A stretch of 64,000 nt of DNA from Nissolia schottii (taxonomy: Eukaryota > Streptophyta > Magnoliopsida > Fabales > Fabaceae). Position numbers and translations under genes: made by a program. Positions 22,860-33,359 of the stretch are shown in pieces. Under the pieces are notes generated by a model. The model was not told the DNA's origin. It made no database searches and saw only the letters and a program-made list of their open reading frames with translations. The stretch is from contig QANU01003176.1 in NCBI GenBank assembly GCA_003254905.1, forward strand, positions 1,096,684 through 1,160,683, read 5' to 3'. Within the stretch, counting starts at the first letter, position 1. The number at the start of each line of letters is the position of its first letter.

Positions 22860-24290
22860 GGGAGAGACATAAACCAATACAGTAACACCCTAGCTAACTG
22901 CATACCCTCAAGTAATACGTAATGCTCACTGAAACGCCCTAGCTAACTGTTTACCCGTACGTAGTAAACAATGCTCACTAGGTTGTTTTCTACCTGGTCG
23001 GAATACCTTAGTCCATTGTTATCTTTCGAAAATAGTTGTTTAAGAAAATAGAGACCAATTTTAAAACTTTTCCTTTGCCTCGATTATTTAATAAAATAGA
23101 GCCATGCGTCAGAAAGAATAAATATAGCAAGCGGTAAAGCCATTAGGCTTAGCAGATAACTGTCTAATCATACTAAAGCATACAATATATACCCATCTGG
23201 TCCATCAGAACAGTCATGTAGTTATTATAATAAATAATATACAAGTAACATGTTCAGTACATACCATACATAACATTAACATACAAGGGCTAACTGTAGC
23301 ATTTCCTAGTTTACCCCTAACAGAGTAATAACTACTGCTGTCTCTGGTGTCCCTGCTTGGTTCTGACCGCCTCATAGCTCCTTGGCCGGTTCGACATCAT
23401 CCTCGTAGTATGAGTCATCACCTGTTCCTGAAGTCATAGGGTAGTGGGGGTGAGAACGGTAGGTTCTCAGTGGAAATAACTCTAGTACCTGTATCTTGCG
23501 GTTCATTAGGCCAGACTTCAGGCCGCTCAGAGATCTCTAAGTGAACATGCATACTAAATATCCTACTGATTATTATCTGGCCTAAGTTCTGAACAGCTTT
23601 ATCTACATTACTAAGTGATAGGGGAACTACTCCTGCTTACTACGTTCTCGTGCTGATTAACATTTCGTATACATACATAGCCGTCTCGAGCGTTCTCTTG
23701 ACGGTAATGACATAACAGCAGAATCAATCATTACCTCTACTCACATATAACAGAATACAGAATCATACAGTACCTATACTCATGCATAACAGAATCATCA
23801 GAAGATGCATAACAGAGTCATCAGAATGAACATAACAGAATCATCAGAATGCACATAACAGAATCATCAGAATGAACATGCTGGATATGCATGCCTAACA
23901 GAATAAACATATGCATAACAGAATACACCTGCTTTTGGAATATATGTTATTCCCACCATGGCATTGCAATACTATGACGGAATAACCTCGCACCTCCAAG
24001 TGGCCCTCTGATGAACCCTGTGGTGGGCTTCCACCTGTCGTGAGCCCTCTTGACTCCTCGGCAGTGGGCTGGTATTGTACCCCCACCTTAGCTTGCCCCC
24101 TTTCGACAATGCAAAGGCGTGGTAACCACACACCTCCAGGTATGCCATATCGACACCTNCCACTTGTTAATAGAAATCAGAACAAGCACAGTGGTGAGAA
24201 CTTGTGGTGGCAGGGAAGCATAGATTGCATGAGCCCCCTTTTCATGGCATCAACAAACTCGCAGTTCTTCAGTCACCGCTAGTAACTCCT
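22860..24290. mobile_element. Ty3/gypsy-like LTR-element fragment
   Basis: It starts with a TAACACCCTAGCTAACTGCA motif near 22882, matching in reverse the segment that ends at 358. The first ~100 bp contain two related ~50-bp units, each with CCCTAGCTAACTG and ending in AATGCTCACT. It continues as non-coding LTR-like sequence to about 24290, with a short tandem array at 23785-23880. No polyprotein is visible. The element is incomplete; orientation and right end are uncertain. Confidence 0.5.
23785..23880. repeat. Short tandem array, ~24-bp unit
   Basis: About four units of the form CATAACAGAATCATCAGAAT plus GAA/GCA, with small variations, inside the gypsy-like fragment. Confidence 0.8.
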
Positions 24291-24949
24291 CATATCAGAG
24301 ATGGATGAGGTGGATCTAGCTTTGTACTCTGGCGAAGCGGAGCCAAAGCTTGGCAGCGCAAACTAGTAATGGCGGCAAAGAGGACGACAGGGAATATACG
24401 AAGATCCATGTTTTGGGGTTCTGATTTTTTTTCCCCTTATAAAATCATTGTTGATTTGATGAGTTCCTCCAATGATTTTTTTGTTTCTAATTTTTTCCTG
24501 TAATAACAATATTCATAATTGTTAATAATTTCCTTTTGATTGTTTGGATTTGTTTAATTTGATATGGTTTGTGGTTGTCTTGATGGCGGTGATGTTGGTG
24601 GTGGAATGAAGCTTAGAGAAGAAGGGAAATGATTTTGGGGTAGAAGGATTGAAGAGAAAGATAATGGATGGTGGTAGAAGGAGAGGGTTAGAGAGGAAGA
24701 AAATGGGCGGCAATGACGGCGGTGACAGCAGCAATGACGACGAAGGTGGCAGTGGTAGCAGTCATGGGAGTAGAGCAGTGGTGGAGGTTGTGGCCCATAA
24801 AGATTTTTATTTTATTAATGATGTTAGATTTAAAATTAGCAATGAAATCAACAATTTAATAATTATAATCTGATTTCCCTTTTTTAGAAAAGTTAAAAAA
24901 TATGATTTACTTAATCTTAAACAAACAAAATTGCCATTTTAAAAATCAG
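24291..24949. other. Intergenic, no gene seen
   Basis: AT-rich DNA with a GA/GGTGG-rich patch at about 24600-24790. That patch gives short open frames with low-complexity Gly/Ser/Asp translations and no family resemblance. I call no gene. Confidence 0.5.
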
Positions 24950-24951
24950 TT

Positions 24952-26176
24952 ATGCTACCTGTACACCCTAAATTCATACGCTATACATACACTCGTATTA
25001 ATATATGGTGGGCCCACAATATAACATCCCGCTAATTTCTCTCCCCCACTCTCGCTCACTTGCACGTCCAACACACGCGTAACCTCTCTCTTCGATCTCT
25101 TTTCACTTCTGATCCAAAAACACAGGAAACTTTGGTCCCTCTCTTTGATCTCTCTTCACTCTCATTAACTTTCTTCGATCTCTCTTCACTCTCATCAAAT
25201 CTCGTCGATCTCTGTTCAATCTCGTCTATCAAGGATTTGTTAGAGAGATGAGTGATTGAAAGAAAAAAGAAACGAAATATCAAAAGAAGGGATGTTGCTG
25301 CTTGTTATCATCTTTTAAATAAGAAAGAAAATTTGGGGGAAAAAAACTAGATCATAATTGACAGAAGGAAGGAAAAGAAACAAAACATCAAAGCATAATT
25401 AACAATGTTGTAAACAAATGCTTAATGTTTGTACTTATGTCCATTTAAAGTTTGCACACGTCTACAATACATCAAATTCTGTATTTTTATGCATTTGTGA
25501 CAAACACATAATGCTTATATCACACCATTTAATGTTTATCCATGACAATATGTAAAAAATTGTGTCAAAATGTTTATAATATTTATGCATTAATTGTTGA
25601 AAGGTTAAGAATGTGTCAAAATGCAATCCTCTTCCTCAACAAAAATAAAACCTGTGACCTGTGGATAATGTTTGCACATACGCTCGTTTAATGTTTGCAC
25701 TTATACTCATTTAAAGTTTGCACATTCAATTTTCTATCATATGCATGTTAGTGATAAATGAGCATTAGAACGTATAAAGCTTCATAACACTAGAATTTCA
25801 CATAGACATCAAAGAACAAAACTCTCCATGGAAATCAAAGAAAAAAATCATGAAAACGATGATGATGATGATAAACATAATAGAAAATTGAATGATGATG
25901 AGGAGAGGATAATCAAAGAAAGGATGATGATGATGATAATCAAAGAATGAATAACGATGATAGGAGGATGAGAGGATGAGAGAATGACAGAGGATGATGA
26001 TGATGACGATGACAATCATAACAGAACAAAGATGAGAGATTGAAGACGATAAGTGAAAACGATGACGAGAACGAATTTGGGATTGGGCACACGCGTTGTG
26101 TATAATTATACGTTAATTAATTGCATATGAAACCGTATAAAAGAGTGATGTATGTACGGGTGTATAGTTATCACAT
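24952..26176. mobile_element. Putative foldback/MULE-like non-autonomous element
   Basis: The left end (CTGTACACCCTAAATTCATA) and the reversed right end (CTATACACCCGTACATACAT) are imperfect inverted repeats. The interior has several TGTTTGCAC/TTTGCACA words at 25430-25730, a TCTCTTCACTCTC-type repeat at 25080-25220 and GATGAT-rich tracts at 25855-26010. No transposase is present. The architecture resembles the element at 28865-30110. Ends and target duplication are not settled. Confidence 0.4.
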
Positions 26177-27186
26177 CTACCATTATGGGCTCACTCCACG
26201 GTAACAACTACCATTATGGTAGGATGGCCCTTGTACCGTGACCATCTGAGAAATACAGCTGATAACTTATCACATCATATTAATACATTGCAGTTGACGA
26301 ATGGTCCTGGTATCGTAACCCTGGGAAAAATACAGCTAATAACTTGGATATTAGTATAGTATTCCACCCATGTGCAAAAGTACATATAGGTTTCCATTTA
26401 ATACCCCTCCTCCTAATTTCATGCCCCTCTCTGCCGACAAAATCAAATCACAATCGCCCAATTAATCTCAATTTTTTTCTTCCCTCTTGGTTAACCATTG
26501 GGATCATGTGAAGTTTAGTTAACCATTGCATTTGGTTAAACTTGCTAAGCATTGCACAAATGAGAAAATGAGAATGGCTTCATGACAATTTTGTACCAAT
26601 GATGCGATTTGAATCCCATCATCTTAAAAGTAGTCAAGTTCAGTTATGTTAAAAAGGAGAAAAACACAGATTTTCAGCAAGTGAAAACCCTCTCTAAATT
26701 GATAGGATATATTATAAATGTATGTATTTTTCTCTTTCTCTTGACATGATTATTTTAAACTTGAGATAATTTATTTTCACCCATGATAACATCAATTTAA
26801 GTTAGCTACTACTATACTTTAGCATGAGAAACTTTTCGGTGGTCACGAAAGTGTTGTGTTGGACATGTTCCTAATAATTGAGTGAAAGTTTAATGTCATT
26901 TTATAATAGTTCAGATAGAGTACACATTTTTCTTCCTGATTTGTTCCATTAAGTTTTCCTTAAACATACATGTTTTCATGAGGCTCTACTTATACTAGTT
27001 AAACATGTTGTATTTTTTTACCTGACATGAATTGATTTTTCTGACAAAAGAATTCATATTATTTATCACATATATGTGTTTGTTTTTCATAAATAAAGAT
27101 CCATATTATTAACCAAATATGGACACAGATTATCATTACAATCAACTTCAAATCTCCGAAAAACAAGTACCAACAAGGTAGAGAAA
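26177..27186. other. Upstream flank of the opine synthase gene
   Basis: About 1 kb of AT-rich sequence without a gene. I looked here for other Agrobacterium T-DNA genes (rol, acs, iaa, plast family) and saw no open frame long enough. A sequence resembling half of a T-DNA border lies at 26700-26712. Confidence 0.5.
26700..26724 (+). other. Candidate degenerate T-DNA left-border remnant
   Basis: Positions 26700-26712 read TGATAGGATATAT, 12 of 13 identical to the left half of the nopaline-type border (TGACAGGATATAT). The right half (GTAAAC) is not conserved. The orientation would place T-DNA to the right, toward the opine synthase gene 560 bp away. In AT-rich DNA a chance match cannot be excluded. 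Confidence 0.25.
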
Positions 27187-27226
27187 GACGTCACCAAACT
27201 CACTCACCTGCTTCGTCTATTTAAGG
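27187..27226 (+). promoter_or_regulatory. Core promoter of the opine synthase-like gene
   Basis: A TATA-like TATTTAAGG lies at 27218-27226, 45 bp before the ATG. At 27187-27193 is GACGTCA, which reads TGACGTC on the other strand. This is a bZIP ACGT core like those in ocs/as-1 elements that drive opine synthase promoters. Functional meaning is inference. Confidence 0.5.
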
Positions 27227-27270
27227 CAGCCCCTTTCTCACCGTCAACATCACACACACTCAAAAGAATC

Positions 27271-28344
27271 ATGGAGATCAGTATCGCCGGGCACACCATT
27301 CGAGCAAGATTGATGGAAGAAGACAACCCACGGGTGGTTAAACTAGTGCGCGCTCAGCTGCCCTTGACCAGCTTCGCCCTTCATACTGGCGTTTCGGGAA
27401 ACGGCTTCGTGTTGCCTACCACGATCACCTACTCGGGGGCCGGCCACATGGTCCGTCGCCATCCGGGAGCGGTCTATCTGTTCGCACCGGGACAGAGCAT
27501 CGTCTTCACGTATGGCCAGACCAGCGAGAGTGCTCCCGTAAACAAGTTTGCCCAAGTGATTGCTGAGGACTTACCCAAACTTGCACTCATCGGCAAGGCG
27601 ATTTACGACCAAACTCTGGCAGCCGCTCAGCATAACATCGTGCGTGCCACCATCCGTGTCTCCGGCGACGATGATGAGGACACTCCTCCTTCACAAGACT
27701 TTCCACACAGTAATGGTGAGAATTAATATTTCAATTTTTACAATTTTTATTTTGCTCATGTCATCTCGATATATATTAACAAGCTTACTTGTGCAGGTGC
27801 CGGCCTGCTGCTAAACTTGGATGGCGGATGGAAGAGTGCCAAAGCCATTTTCCTGGAGGAAGCTAAACGTGCCCTGAGGGAGGAACCAGATGAGATTTTG
27901 AGAAGCTTTGCAGGGATCATACCTAGCGGGATGGGGACAGGGGGCAACGTTCTGTCGGTGTGGATGCACCAGTGGTGCTTTCTACTGACAGATGGCCCCC
28001 TGACGCTGCACCGCTTCCTGAACGACAGCGAAATCCCCGGCATGACCCTTGCACTGATGGTAGACCTCACTCGCAACCACTTGTTGAATCCGTTCGACCA
28101 TTTTGAGTTCCTGAATGACCTCGGCCTCACCAAGTTCAAAGCTTGGGGCGAAATGTATTCCGCCGCTCTCCGCGATCTTGGCTCTCTTGAAGATTATAAG
28201 CAACTGACGGCTGCACTGTTGACGCTCGTCAACCTCTACTTTCGAAGGGTGCAGTCTCGCTTTCCATTTTATATGGGCAAGTTTTGTCCCCGCATCACCC
28301 AAGAGGAGATCCTAAAACTCACCCAAATTCTTGAGTCCAATTAA
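27271..28344 (+). CDS. cus: Cucumopine/mikimopine (opine) synthase-like protein, Agrobacterium-derived
   Basis: Two exons, 27271-27715 and 27797-28344, join in phase through an 81-bp GT-AG intron and give 330 residues. Residues 1-130 match the cyclophilin-like (DUF3830-type) N-terminal domain of cucumopine synthases; PGAVYLFAPGQSIVFTYGQT followed by SESAPVNKFAQV is the most telling stretch. An acidic linker (SGDDDEDTPPSQ) follows. Residues ~150-330 correspond to the C-terminal helical bundle of this family. Bacterial homologues on Agrobacterium rhizogenes T-DNA condense L-histidine with 2-oxoglutarate to cucumopine or mikimopine. The frame is intact, GC content exceeds that of the surroundings, and plant-type TATA, intron and polyadenylation signals are present. 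I recall similar genes in Arachis, Linaria and Nicotiana as relics of natural transformation. The assignment rests on remembered family sequence. The enzyme product and the stereoisomer are not predictable here. Confidence 0.85.
27716..27796 (+). other. Spliceosomal intron in the opine synthase-like gene
   Basis: 81 bp, starting GTGAGAATT and ending TTACTTGTGCAG, very T/A-rich, with a plausible branch point (CTTAC) near the 3' end. Removing it joins AAT-G to GT-GCC and gives continuous SNGAGLLLNLDGGW. It lies between the cyclophilin-like domain and the helical bundle. Confidence 0.85.
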
Positions 28345-28417
28345 TTACACCGCCTGCCTTTAAATGATGTCTTGTTTTTTCTTCGTTTCGTTTCGTTTCA
28401 TGTGCCTTGGGTGTGAG

Positions 28418-28423
28418 AATAAA
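28418..28423 (+). terminator. Polyadenylation signal of the opine synthase-like gene
   Basis: A canonical AATAAA lies 74 bp after the stop codon, followed by T/G-rich sequence. Confidence 0.6.
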
Positions 28424-28864
28424 ACCCTTTCATTGCGTTTTGTTAGTCAACTTGTTTGACATTCTACAAGCATGCATAACATGATTTCCGTTTCCAGAGC
28501 CAACCTTTGTTGTTTATTTAGCAGGGTCTGATTCTAGAGAGAATCTTTGTTCCTGTTTAAATTCTGTGTCATTTTCGTTGTTTACCTGTGAGTTCGGAAG
28601 ATATTTTTCTGTCTATATGGTGTAATTCTCAAATAGCTTCACATGCACTCTCTCTCTTTATTAAGAACCAAAAATAAAAAATTCGTAATTTACGGTCAAC
28701 TAAAAACATATTTAGGGTACCTTTATATATCTATCTCTCTCTCTTATATATATTGGCAATAATGAATCTAGCAATTGTACTATATATAAGTATATTAACT
28801 ACCTAGCCAACCTAAGCTAACATGGAGTTGCATGTTGAACATGACAAAAACATATTATAGATAA
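28424..28864. other. Downstream flank of the opine synthase gene, nothing recognised
   Basis: AT-rich DNA with a (CT)n/(TA)n patch at about 28720-28760. No open frame, T-DNA gene or border-like sequence was recognised. Confidence 0.5.
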
Positions 28865-30112
28865 AAAAAGTCTCAAGTGTACACTAAATTTGGTGTCACC
28901 GTACAACCAATCAACCTTATATACATACAAGGATTTATATTTTTCTCTCCTATTAATTATATTTTAATCTGTTCTTTCTCTCGCCAATTTCTCATGCTCT
29001 CTCTTTTTTTCTCTCTCCAATCGTGTCTTACGTAACGAATATGGCTTCGAAGTACACATCAGGTTTCCGATTTCTATAAGCAGCTAATGAAGCATACCCT
29101 GATATGCGTACCCTGATATTACAGTTATACGGGTTTGTTCATATTATGTGAACAGGTTTGTTCAATTTTTGTATTGGGGTTTGTTCATTTTTAATAGGTA
29201 AGTTTCACTACAAGAAAAAAATCACTTTCCCAACAGTTATTTAGTGGCGAATGATATGAAATTGCCGCCAATACGCACCGGTATAGTGTTTCTTGACGGG
29301 TGGCTATAGCTGCCATGATAAGTTTACAAATAGCGGCGGTTAGAATGCAATTTGCAGCAGTTACAAATAATAATTTTTTGTAACCATTTTGCGGTGATTA
29401 AATCGCCGCTAAATGTAAGTTAAAATTTCACCCCTCTCGCTACTATCCGTTAAGTTTTGTGTAATTTGTTAGTAATTTCAAAAGGTGTATAAATAAAAGG
29501 AAAATCTAAAATCATAATTTTAAAGAAATTTTTAAAAAAATAAACTGTACATTTTGTGGCGGTTACAAATTGTCGCAACATTTTGCTGCGGTTTCAAACT
29601 GCCACAACACTTTCTGAAATATTTTAAATCGCGCAATGCCGACGGTTCAAAACTGACGGTAAGTGTAATAGACATTTCAAGTTTACATTTACCGGCGGTT
29701 AACCACCGATAAATGTCTGCAGCATATTGGCGATTGTTCCGACAGTTGTTCCGGTGGTTCGTGAGAACCACTGCTAAACGGCTGGCGATACAGGAAATGG
29801 GGTTAGTGAACTGTCAATAAATATAAAAAAAACTGCCGGTAAATGCATATTTCCTTGTAATGTTTGTTCACTGTAGTTAATAAGGTTTGCTCATTTTATA
29901 TTAACAAGTTTGACGTGAGGGAGGATGTGACCGTCGTTTGGAACAACAGTGTGAGAAATTAGAGAGAAAATACAGATTAAAATATATTTAATAGAAGAGA
30001 AAAATACATATGTAGAGATTTGGGAAAAATTGATTTGTTTGTGATAGCAGGGTTGTGTTAAGAATTTTGGTGATGTACGCTAATACAATTTTAGATGTAC
30101 ACGTAACACCAC
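28865..30112. mobile_element. Foldback/MULE-like element with long inverted repeats, split by a CACTA MITE
   Basis: The first ~180 bp (from GTGTACACTAAATTTGGTG) and the reversed last ~200 bp (GTGTACATCTAAAATTGTAT) are similar along their length. Both contain TATTTTAATCTGT and CTCTC...AATTTCTCA. GTTTGTTCA words recur at about 29125-29190 and 29863-29900. The CACTA-type element at 29206-29862 sits in its centre. Without that insert it would be about 590 bp. No transposase is present and the target duplication is unclear. Confidence 0.55.
29206..29862. mobile_element. CACTA (En/Spm) non-autonomous element
   Basis: The left end reads CACTACAAGAAAAAAATCAC. The right end, reversed, reads CATTACAAGGAAATATGCA. 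This is the classic CACTA terminus. A 3-bp TTT direct repeat flanks it (29203-29205 and 29863-29865), as expected. The 657-bp interior has subterminal GCGGC/GCCGC-type words and no transposase. Confidence 0.9.
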
Positions 30113-31340
30113 ACTAACAGACAAGGTAATAAGGTAATATGCATGATAAGATATATAGTTCACCTTATAATAATTCAAAATCTAAAATGTTAATCTAGAA
30201 AACTCCCGTATTAATTGCTGTGAATAGTAAATAATTTAAAATTTGAAATGTTGCATGACTGGCTGCATTTTAAAATCCAAGAAATTCCCACATACAATAC
30301 ATTTATACACATCTATCATATATACTATTTAGCTGGTTTTTTTTTTTTCCTTCGAACATGAGGTTAATTTTGATTATTGTGTCAATGAATAAATTTAATA
30401 TTCTTAAATTGTATGAGGTGATGCATCTTCTCAGTTTTGTTAAAGATTTTTATATGACTTAAAATGCTTTTATAGGATTGATAATTGCGTAGATATGCTT
30501 GGATTGTGACCCATCCCCTTTCAAATTAGTCACAAAAGTGACCTATCAAACTCTTGAATTTGAGATCTTCCATTTCATTAAGTACAAGAATAAACATCAA
30601 ACTGTAAACTCAACCGCAGGACAACATGTATCAAAGTAGCTTAAATGAGAAAATTTTTCTATTTTAGGTACATTTAAAATCGGCGCTTCTGAAAACAAAA
30701 ACAGTCACTAAAGCCTTATAAAGAGAGTCCCACAGTAATAAAAAAAAACACGAAGTATATATTTTCGTTTCAGCTAATCATTCTGAAAATCTTTGCGTAA
30801 AAATTGATGGTGATTAGACTTGGTTGACAAAAATTAAATTGGTTAATTTTCATTTGAGACTTGATGAATTAATTGTTGGGCTTTAAAGTAGTAAGGGGGA
30901 CCAGAACTTAGAGGTGATTTAAACAAACGGTTGAGTTGAGACACAAAAACAAGTTAGACATCATTATCTTGACCTAAAATCTTAAGACAATGAGTTTGTA
31001 ATTCTTTCTAAATATATACTCTTCGTGTAGTTCATTACTTATCAATATGAGACTTTACATTCACACTTAAAATGTATCCACATTCAAACTTGCACATTGT
31101 CAGATCAAGCTAGAACTAAGCGAGAACACTACCATTGCACATTCCATCCCTCAACCTTGAGAACGTAATAGGGAAAAATACACGTTCACATGAAAAAATT
31201 AACGGTTGGTCATGTTACATTTTTTTCCTTCTTTAATTTCTTTGGTATTCCTTAAAAGCTTGTGTAATTTCTTCTATCATTTGAATAATTGGACAAGTTG
31301 CTTTCAATATTATTTGGCTGGAGACGAAATTTCTGTTTGG
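30113..31340. other. Intergenic, no gene seen
   Basis: AT-rich DNA with a T-run near 30340. I found no coding sequence, RNA gene or convincing transposon terminus. Confidence 0.5.
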
Positions 31341-31342
31341 TT

Positions 31343-31795
31343 TATGGTTTCAACATTGTTATCGAATCATACGATGCGTATTGCGATTTGCACGATACGA
31401 TAATTGCATATGAACTTTGATATGAATTGTCTAACTGAATCGGAGTGATGAATGAATCGGTTGACAAATTGTACGATTCATGATACAAATTGTGCGATAT
31501 AATAAGAATCGTATGTACAATACATATGAGCCCTGATATGACCCTAAGTCCTTTATTTATTTTTTCCTTTTTCCAAAATTACCTCCTCAACGACCCTTTG
31601 TTTACCCTCATTCTTTAACCCTATGTTATTGATTTTGTCAATTCTTAGTGTAGATGTCATTTTGTTTATTATATGTCATATATAAATTATATTTTTGTTA
31701 TGTTTTCGTATCTTACAATTTGATACAATTCACGATTCATAATTTGCCTCAATAATGCACAATACATATTGCAATTCGTTAACCATGGTTTTCAA
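31343..31795. repeat. Probable dispersed repeat with imperfect inverted ends
   Basis: The left side (TTATCGAATCATACGATGCG) and the reversed right side (TTAACGAATTGCAATATGTA) are weakly similar. CGATACGAT/GATTCATGATAC words recur between them. It is non-coding and the family was not recognised. Confidence 0.35.
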
Positions 31796-32439
31796 TTTTT
31801 TTTTTTAGAATTTTGTGAAGGAAGTAATAAAAATAATATTTTTTCAGTATTTTTCACAAAATCCTAAATAATAGAAAATTGATGAAAATAGGAAATGAAA
31901 ACATAAACCTAATTAAAGAAGAAGAAAAAAAATCTTTGAGAGCCCTCGTAAAATGATGATGAGAATGTATTCTCCCATCACAAAGTTTCATATGATCTTG
32001 TTGTGTATAAATTTTTACAACACTGCTACACGTACACCTTATCACCTTCCACTATACATTTACTTTCGTATTTATACACCCGAGCTCACACAATAACTAC
32101 CAAACAATACTTGTCCTCCACGTTCGCCTACTCGCAAGTCCTGTACATGTAAGCTATAACCGTTCAAGCTTCCACACCTTTTTGGAAAAAATAGGATTCG
32201 AATTTGTTGCTCTCTTCCACAAGTCATTGTCATTTTCCTAGTAGACTCTGCACCAACTTCGGACAAACAACGCCAAATGACACACAACGAAGAGCTACAC
32301 ATCAATGGAACCCTAGTAAGTACTCGAAAACGAACTCACATTTAGCTTCTGTCACTGCGAATATATTAGGGTTCAAACGTTGATTGTTATCCTTTAACTT
32401 TCTTCGATTTTAGGACAATGTATGGGATTTGGTATCGAT

Positions 32440-32920
32440 TTTGGTTGAACTCTACATTTATTGTGTTCGGGGAAAATGTTTGTGCATCATGTGTGTATAG
32501 TTTGTGCATTGTAGTTGCTAAAGTTTGTGCATTTTGTCTGTACGATTTGTGCATTCCAATTTGGACTATTTCAAAACTCTAAAGTTTGTGAACAAATGTG
32601 TATAATATTTGTGCATTCTTACATCTAAAGCTTGTGCATCCTACGACCTAAAGTACATGCATCCCTGCCAATAAAGTTTGTGCACTCTTGTGGGTAAAAC
32701 CTCTTGAATTTCATGATTGTTGCAAAGTTTTTGCTTATGTATATATAATGTTTGTGCAATCTGGAACGTAATGTTTGTGCATTCTAGTGTGTAAAACCTC
32801 TTGACTTGCATGATTCATTCAACAATTGTGCACTGACGTGTGTAATGTTTGTGCATTCTATGACCTAAAGTTTGTGCACTCATGCTTGTAGAGTTTGTGC
32901 ATTCCATAATGTAAGCATTC
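32440..32920. repeat. Degenerate minisatellite of TTTGTGCAT units
   Basis: TTTGTGCA occurs about a dozen times in 480 bp, mostly as AA(A/T)GTTTGTGCATTC, with irregular spacers of about 15-50 bp. A higher-order duplication carrying GTAAAACCTCTTGA recurs near 32693 and 32801. Related words occur at 25430-25730, 44870-45200 and 50630-51010. No open frame follows the periodicity. Confidence 0.8.
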
Positions 32921-33350
32921 TGAATATTTTGACTCAACAATAACCCTAAACTTGTATCTCTATATCATAATCGACTTAAACAATTCAAAGTTCTTGAAGA
33001 TACGTCCTACCACCGAGAGAAGGAGATTTTGATAAGCAACTTGCATTCCCGAACTCAACCTAGATAATTGAAACCCTATTTCAATAGTTTAGTACATATA
33101 TCAAATCCTCGAATTTTTTTGATAAAAATTTACCTATAACATATTCATGTAAAGTTGTGCACCAGCTATTATATATATGATCATAGTTATGATTATAGAA
33201 ATTTATTTTAGTTGGAAATTATGGTATACTGGGAGTCAATCATGGTCAAGTCGGATAGAAATATAGGACCATTTAAACGATTAAAACTTTCCCTTCTAAA
33301 TTTATACAAGAACAATTATAAACACATGAATTAAACATGAGACCTCGTGT
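32921..33350. other. Intergenic, no gene seen
   Basis: AT-rich sequence between the minisatellite and the Mutator-like element. Nothing was recognised. Confidence 0.5.
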
Positions 33351-33359
33351 TAAGCTAAA

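Noticed and set aside
24522-24873. Gly/Ser/Asp-rich frames near 24.6-24.9 kb
   Set aside because: Low-complexity translations of GGTGG/GATGA repeats without conserved features.
26177-30112. Additional T-DNA genes (rol/plast, acs, iaaM/iaaH) near the opine gene
   Set aside because: I looked on both strands and found no open frame or motif that supports one; absence by eye is not proof.
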